A stretch of 64,000 nt of DNA from NCBI RefSeq assembly GCF_000204055.1, contig NW_006768819.1, forward strand, positions 510,091 to 574,090, given 5' to 3'. Shown in pieces: positions 57,621-64,000 of this stretch (position 1 is the stretch's first letter; each line of letters starts with the position of its first letter). The notes under the pieces are model-generated. The model ran no database searches, was not told the DNA's origin, and was given only the letters and a program-made list of their open reading frames with translations. A program made the position numbers and the translations under genes. The DNA is from Melampsora larici-populina 98AG31. Lineage: Eukaryota > Basidiomycota > Pucciniomycetes > Pucciniales > Melampsoraceae.

Positions 57621-57809
57621 CACCATGACATATGATGTGTGAGAACCTTGCTGCACTTGCTTGATACAGTGAGACACCAAACCCAGTTAAAATTCTCAGC
57701 CCCACCCAGATTTCAAGAGCACTATTTGACAGTAACACTGTGAACATCATTCAACTTCCTCAAGTTGGAAGAGGAAAATGATTAATAGTACAGTTTGTCA
57801 TAAAAGGAT

Positions 57810-58290
57810 CCAATACTGCACACCTGGGCCATACAACACACACTACATATATGCAGCAAGCTAAGTAAATAGTCATCTATCATGTACATACAGGTCTGCT
57901 CAGTTTTTGCCCATCAGAATAAATAAATCACATGTAATACCACATGTAACTTTTTTGACTTTGACAAAATTGTACCAAAAGTTCACTACATATAATTCTG
58001 TAGCTTCTCAGGCAATATTGTTGAAGCTATTTCTTTGTAACAGACAGGGTGTTACATGCAGTCAAGTTGATGAGATTACACCAAAAAGTTAAGTCAGTGT
58101 ATGTAGTCAATCTTTTGAATGCTTTTGTCAATCCGAAAAAAGTTACAGCATGTATTACATGTGAATAACTTATCCTGATGAGCAGATAAATGAGCACAAC
58201 TGTATGTACATGATAACCACCCTATTCACTGAACCTGCTACACGTATGTAGTGTGGGTGTTATGGCTCAGGTGTGGAGTGATAGATCATT
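57810..58290. repeat. Inverted-repeat element, about 480 bp
   Basis: The left arm (57815-57960; ATCATGTACATACAGGTCTGCTC) and right arm (about 58130-58285) are imperfect inverted copies of about 150 bp. A third, single copy of the arm plus centre lies at 8730-8985. A non-autonomous fold-back element is likely. Exact ends not found. Confidence 0.6.
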
Positions 58291-58636
58291 GTATGACAAA
58301 TCACACTCCCAATCATTTTTTCCTGCCCACTGGGCGAAGTTGAATAATGTGTGCAGTGTGAGCTCACAGTGGCGTATGTCTGGACTTTTTTTATTGTACC
58401 AAACACCTGCCCGGTAATGTTTTTCACTGACTTAATCCCAGAATGTCATACCAAGCAGGCACATCAAGGCCCTTTGGCCAGCCATTACACACAATAACCA
58501 TGAAGGCAATATATTGCCCATGAGTTTTTATAAACTTTGATTCAAGGCCTCCAAAAATTTTCCTATCCTCTTGCAAAGCCGTGATCCATCCATTATGGAG
58601 AACCAACATGTTTGAAGTCCTTCACCTATATGGGTA
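58291..58636. other. Spacer without recognised gene
   Basis: Short ORFs only (for example minus 58424-58609, CVCNGWPKGL-like text, too short to assign). Confidence 0.35.
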
Positions 58637-59772
58637 CAGTCAACTCGCAATGTAAGCATAGAGATTGGGACAGATTTCCTCTTGCTTATAAGAGCACCCA
58701 CTATGGTGACAGTGATTTATCGTAAAATTTGCGTTCCTGAGCGCGAAATTTGATCATGCGTGATTTACCAAAGATGGTAACCGCATGAAATCCACTACGG
58801 GATGATGTTAAGTGTGATTTACCAAAGATAAATCACTGTGAATCAATCAGATCCACAGTGGTTTGATTTTGAAATGAATTTATCATAAACTCAATCCAAA
58901 AAGCCATTCACCAATGCCCGCTCCAAATTCCTTGAAAAGACATTGACCGTCTTTTGAAGTCTTCAAACGACGATGATGAGAAACAACAAGAATTTGACAG
59001 ACTTGTCTTCTTGTTTGATAGGCCTCACACACCACCTCCACCACCTCCGACTTGAATCTGAATAGATCGAGATCGAGCTCAGTGTGCTGATCAATTGTAT
59101 GATGACTATGTCACACCTGAATTTTTGAGGTGTCTCACAAAACTATAAGATGTAGGGTGATATTGCACATTCAGATTTCATTGTAGCAGAAGTTTACAAG
59201 GACAACAAGAGTATTTCATGGTTAATTAATAATGATAATCTACACAAGTTGTGAGTAAAGTTGAAACAGGTAGAGTAAGGGTTGTTTTTATGATAGGAAA
59301 AATATCAACCCTTGATTGAAATCGATTCGATTCGAAGGATGTTCCAAAATATGGTGTATCGAAGTCGACTTTTGAGGATGAGGTTTGAAGTTTGAATGCT
59401 GAGCTTTGGACTTGAAGTTTGAAGTGTTGAAGTTGAGGTTTTGAAGTTGAGGTTTTGAAAAATACAGTTGTTGATTGATTATCCTATGATAAATCAAGTC
59501 GTAGGCTTGCGTAGATCTGAACACACGGAGTGCAAGATTTGACGCGGTCGTACGGACTGCAGGTCTAAAACAGGTCCATAGTGGACCTGTGGGTATTTTA
59601 GCGTTACGGTAACGCTAAAACACGTCGTTAACGCAACCATAGTGGGTGCTCTTAGGTGATATGCATACATCGCAAGGCACTTTGGCTGGTGGGAGCAAAA
59701 ATCAGAGCACAATTTTCAATGCTTAAAGCGTGATATGCATACATACTAGATGCTTACATCGCGAGTTGACTG
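58637..59772. mobile_element. Outer MITE split by a nested element
   Basis: CAGTCAACTCGCAATGTAAG at 58637 is mirrored at 59750-59772 (CTTACATCGCGAGTTGACTG) with one mismatch. TA flanks both ends (58635-58636, 59773-59774). Removing the nested element leaves about 172 bp, a normal MITE size. Confidence 0.85.
58691..59652. mobile_element. Nested DNA transposon relic, 962 bp
   Basis: Ends AGAGCACCCACTATGGT and its mirror ACCATAGTGGGTGCTCT; TA on both sides (58689-58690, 59653-59654). Inside, IDRDRAQCADQLYDDYVTPE (about 59065-59125, plus strand) faintly resembles the start of PIF/Harbinger DDE_4 proteins. A perfect 12-bp palindrome TTTTAGCGTTAC-G-GTAACGCTAAAA lies at 59596-59620, and GTGATTTA/TAAATCAC near 58816-58840. 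Non-autonomous. Confidence 0.75.
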
Positions 59773-59774
59773 TA

Positions 59775-61255
59775 CATACCCTTCCTTCAGCCATCTCTTG
59801 AATATTTTGGGTGTTATAAACTCTTGTATTAGTGGTGGCATAGATCACTCATTAACCATGTCAGCCTGAGCACCTCTAAAGGATGAAAATTTAGAAGTTC
59901 TTAGGTTGAATGTGATGCTTACAAAATGTATACTGCGAAGTTGAACTCCTGGTTGAGGTCCTTCGAGTTTATTTTTCGGTTCTTCGTAAACTGTAGATAG
60001 GAAATTATAATTGTTAGTTATAATTCAACTTAGGTGCAGGATGGATACTGCTGCCCGGTACTCACCAATGATCTTAATCAACTGGTCGTCTTCCAAAGGG
60101 AATGCTAAGACTATCAAACAATCCTCAAGGTTACACTTGAGTGTTGGGTGATTGTAGTAAATCAAATGGGATGAAGGACTTTAGTCGAATGGCCTGAACC
60201 AACGATCTGTAACGCCTTCGAAGAGATAATAAAATGACAAAGAGAAAAGATATCAAGCTTCAGAGTAAGAACTACGAGTAGATACTAAAGATCGCTATCT
60301 GGGTAACAGTAGTTCAGAATGGAGAAGTTTGATAATGGAAGAAAAAGGTTTTGGAAGAGGCTTTTCTAAAAACGGGGAAAACAGAAAGATAAGTCTTTTT
60401 AAAAGTTGTGTCTAATAGTAGTTGTAGTGGAATACAATTTGTAGAAGTAAACTAGTTAAAAGGATGTAGCTTTCGAGTTTTAAATTTTTAGTATAAGGTG
60501 TAATGATAAGGTGATCCTCTTCAGTTATTCACCGACTGGTGTCTTTATATGGGAACCATCACTTCTTTGTTAGACTGGTTCAAGATGGTCTGCTGCGTTA
60601 TTCTAACCTAGCCTGGTTGTGAGCTTTCGGTCGTAGGGGGCTGTTCTCGTTTCTGAAGCCTGGTCAGGGTCTTTTGATTAATGAAAAGGTACCCTTGATA
60701 CGTCATGCTTCAGAAACTCCGAGAAGTTTTAATTTAGATAAAAAACACTTTGGTTCTCGACTTAAGATGTTTTTAGTTTTAATTGTTTTTTATAATGATT
60801 ACACTCTTGAAACTAGAGTGAGAGAGATGTAATTTTAATTATTTATTGTGACTGCTCATGAGGCTTTTTGCTCTGCAAAAAGCCTTCTGGCTGACAAACC
60901 ACACTCCAGATCACTGAGGGATAATCTGGGCTCAACTGGGAATATTGTCTGTATGTGAGAGAATGCCACATGTGTGTGGTGTGTAATCTGAATTTCATTT
61001 TACAAAAATGGCCTGCAAACTATGTTCCTTAAGTATCTAAGGAATGTTTCCAAACTTCCTCAGGTCCAAACCATGTTCTGGTTAGAATGAAAGTGGTCAA
61101 CTGGAATGATGTCATAGCTGAAAACCAAAGATATAATGTGGGAAGCCAACCTGTCATTTACCAGGCACATGTAATATTCCAAACTTCCCATTCCACTATG
61201 CTAATAAAAAGTTACCAATACCAAATATTCATTGCTCAATGTCTAACTCAACTAA
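59775..61255. other. Intergenic with fold-backs
   Basis: No gene. Hairpin GTTTCTGAAGC/GCTTCAGAAAC (60649-60717) and the tight perfect hairpin AGGCTTTTTGC-TCT-GCAAAAAGCCT (60861-60885). The mirror of the 57.5-kb fold-back lies at 61022-61095. Confidence 0.45.
60861..60885. repeat. Perfect 11-bp hairpin
   Basis: AGGCTTTTTGC and GCAAAAAGCCT with a TCT loop. Structure only; no gene nearby whose terminator it could be. Confidence 0.4.
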
Positions 61256-62018
61256 AACTACGCCAGATCACTAATATAGCACTGAGTTTAAAAAATTGAA
61301 ACTGTAGAAAAATATCACCAATACAGGAGAGGTCAGAAAAAGTTGAAAAAATAATGGTTTGATTCATGTGTGCTGTCCCCTCATTTTGCATATTTTTGCA
61401 TATTTTTGGCCATGAGTTTTGAAGTCCTCCCAAACCAAAATGCTCAGGGCATATTATGTCAGAAATTCAAATTTGGTCCAAAACCAGCAAGATTTGGGCA
61501 AAAGCTTCCAATGCACAACAATATGAGAATTTTTGTTCAATCATCTGAACACTTGCAATTTATGGAAGCCACATGATGGCTCTACAAGGTTTATTAAGGT
61601 GCTGAAGCCATTGCAGTAATGATTTCTATGCTTATATATGGCTCCTGCTGTGTACGTCTCTTGATATATCTCACCCATTCTTGGAGACACACAGCTTTTT
61701 TGTGCACCCAGGCTGTAGAGCCAGAATGTGGCATTCAGAATTTCAAGACACTACATGTGTTGGAGCAAAATTGATGATTTTGTTGGTGTTGCAAGGTCAC
61801 TATCTCTACACCTGCCAGTTTTGGACCAAAATTGGGTTTCTGACATTATTTGTATTGTGGTTGTAAAAATTTAATTGTTTTTGCCAGATGATTGGAATGC
61901 ACCAAAGGGTCCAACCAATATTTTTTCATATTTTTCTGACCCCTCCCAGCTTCTCCATAATTTTCTATGTCTGCTCAATTTTCTAAACTCAGCGGTAAAT
62001 TTTCAATTTGGCATAGTC
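61256..62018. mobile_element. CACTA-like MITE, second copy, TSD TAA
   Basis: Collinear with 25311-26072 along its length. The terminal bases are slightly changed (AACTACGCCA...TGGCATAGTC). TAA flanks both sides (61253-61255, 62019-62021), a different target duplication from the first copy. Confidence 0.85.
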
Positions 62019-63154
62019 TAAGTCCCTCTTGGCCAAAAAAGTAGTTGAGAGAGGGACTTATTGTAAGTAAAGCACACTTTCATAACACTACACAAAATGG
62101 AATCTGGGTGGTAAAGAAAACTACTGACATAGAATAGTCCTGAGGCAACAGGAAGAGAGATAAAAATCTGAAAAAATATGCACCTTGTTCCTAGATGTTG
62201 GGGCGTCATGATGAGGATTTTTTTGTATTTTACACACAGATATTGGTTAATGTACTAACAACAAAGGCTGACAATCATCAACAACCCGCCTGTAACAATA
62301 CCTGAAATTTGGGTCATGATTATGAAGACAATATTTTGTGGTCTAAAAATGTCAATATCTTTGATATTGTAGAATCTTCCTTTCTGATATCCTTGATATC
62401 GTGGAATCTTCCTTTCACCTCTTGCATCAACCTTTTAGTTGATGGCTCCTTTTTTTCTTTCCTTTTTATTTCTGTGACTATCATTGTACGCTGTTTGTAT
62501 CTCATTGTTTCCTTGAGCTTTTGTCCTTATGTTTCCTTTTTTGATTTTTTTGGGAAGTGTTCTTTTTTTGCAAGTGTCACACAAGCAACACCGGGTAAGC
62601 AACACTTGTTGTTGCTGGTGCGCAGCATGTTGAAGCGGTTTTACAGGCAAGCTGCGCTGCTGTGCAGCGTAGCGCTTTGGTGGATATTTGGAGCAAAGCT
62701 TCCTACCCATTGAAAACATGGGTTTTTTTTGGAGCTGCGCTGCAGCTAATGTAGCACCTGGGACCGCTGCTGAAGCGGCTGCAGGGGGGCCAGATTTCAA
62801 ATTACCCCCAACCCATGTACCAATATCCGCTTTTGGCATGTGACTATATGCTAGTCCTCCACTCTAGTCCTTTCTCGACCAACCACACCACTCCACTTTC
62901 ACCCATTGGACGTAATTGATTGACACAACCAAGGGCCTAATTGAATTTGATTAAATCGATTGACACATCCAAGGGGCTTTCAAGGATCAATCATGTTTCA
63001 TTTCAGATCAAAAGTCACCGTCTCAAGATTCAAAGGTAGAGTGACTCTCCGGAATCGAATTACCTTTATTCAAACCTCACTGAGTTCAACTTTCATCAAC
63101 ACTATCACACTATTTGATCATTTTGCCCACTTTTTCTTAGTACACATAATAGCT
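62019..63154. other. Intergenic with a GC-rich patch
   Basis: No gene. 62590-62790 is unusually GC-rich, with GCTGCGCTGC/GCAGCG words in both orientations, possibly the ends of a small element. Confidence 0.4.
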
Positions 63155-64000
63155 ATGTCTTCTGTGACTTCCAAACGCCCAACACACACTCGCACCAAGA
63201 CCAAACAGCCCAACATGGTTGAGCCTAGCCCTGATGCTTGACCACATATCAATTGACAATATTATATTGTCCCAAAGCCAAAGAAAGAAGAAGAAGACAG
63301 TAGTTGTCGAATCTTCTGACGTCAAAAGTGTTGCTGGTTACAAGAATCGCGGACATCCAGTCACCTCTCCTGAACCAGAATCTCCAACTGTCAACAAAAT
63401 GAAAGAAGTCTTCAAGCAAGAAGCGCAAAACTCCAACCTCAAAAGGAGATCAGGTGAGTGATTTTTCATCAGTTTCATCACATACTATCATTCTGAATCA
63501 TAGTAATACATGTTATCAATTTCCACATTCCTCCTTTAGCAGAGTGTCTCAAACAATGTCACCAAAGAGATACTTCAAGCCGATTTGGATGTTGAGATGC
63601 AAGAAATCCAAGCAAAAAAAGAAGTAAGGTGGATAATCCTGAAAGTGGTCTTGCTAAGCTCAAGGAATACTTTGAAAAACCAGTATGGGGACTAAATGAT
63701 GTGAGTGTATTAATATCATGATTGTTTGATTACAATATTGAACTGATACAATGTTTATTATACCTGATCCAGTCTCGCAACAAGCCTCCTCTATTGTATC
63801 CGTGTTGTTTGTGTCACCAGGGCAAGGACAATCCGGTGAGGGTAAGCTACAATAACCTCACAGGAAACCTTTGGGTTCATCAAGACGGCTCACCCCACAA
63901 TGGCCGTTCAGATGTTGCACTGCCAGCATTAAAGAGGTTCCCAGATGGGAATATGGGTTGTAGGGATCAGACCGCCATTGTGATATTACAGTCACAAAGG
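63155..64000 (+). CDS. hAT-type transposase, N-terminal part (window edge)
   Basis: An ATG at 63155 begins a basic, Pro-rich leader (MSSVTSKRPTHTRTKTKQ) that must be spliced. Further exon-like frames read SSDVKSVAGYKNRGHPVTSP, LQADLDVEMQEIQAKKE, and DNPESGLAKLKEYFEKPVWG followed by a GTGAGT donor. After a CAG acceptor (about 63771) comes YPCCLCHQGKDNPVRVSYNN and LWVHQDGS, a BED-type zinc finger, then LPALKRFPDGNMG. It runs on past 64000. The LPALKRFPDGN stretch is the same sequence found as debris at 8.65 and 9.0 kb, so the family has several members. Exon limits in the leader are uncertain. Confidence 0.5.

Overview
The window is fungal and most likely from a basidiomycete of the rust type (Pucciniales). 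The reasons are low GC, compact genes cut by many short GT-AG introns (about 50-110 bp), a basidiomycete-type Plavaka-like transposase, a DIRS/Ngaro-like retroelement and dense transposon debris. Species is not assignable by eye.

Layout. 1-2.6 kb: 5' part of a tyrosine-recombinase-type retrotransposon (minus strand, cut by the window edge). 4.3-5.2 kb: a three-exon gene of unknown function. 5.6-8.5 kb: two broken gene fragments on the minus strand, a Tip20/RINT1-like piece and the N-terminal part of a SAT4/HAL-type kinase, joined end to end. 8.5-9.1 kb: hAT-derived repeat debris. 10.9-12.3 kb: an intact VTT-domain (TMEM41-like) membrane protein gene. 13.7-15.3 kb: a broken coiled-coil-like fragment inside a tandem duplication that carries a clean MITE. 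15.4-23.1 and 29.0-34.6 kb: two copies of a large segmental duplication. Each copy holds an older tandem pair of units with a small secreted-protein gene (one intact, one broken) and a convergent minus-strand ORF family. 23-29 kb: repeats, a hAT transposase remnant interrupted by a CACTA-like MITE, and an unexplained run of perfect hairpins.

38.6-48.1 kb is the gene-rich island: a GILT-like thiol reductase, Hikeshi (Hsp70 nuclear import) and SPT4 (transcription elongation) sharing a divergent promoter, signal peptide peptidase, and a multi-exon membrane protein of unknown family. 48.16-56.15 kb looks like a complete DNA transposon with 13-bp inverted ends next to TA: an apparently intact 11-exon Plavaka-like transposase plus a second, decaying gene. 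56-62 kb is a MITE field that includes a nested pair. 63.2-64 kb is the start of a hAT-type transposase gene that runs off the window.

The housekeeping genes share no pathway. The main points of interest are the duplicated small-secreted-protein cluster, the large DNA transposon, the gene-fragment chimera and the hairpin run. All homology calls come from recognising motifs by eye; no search was run.
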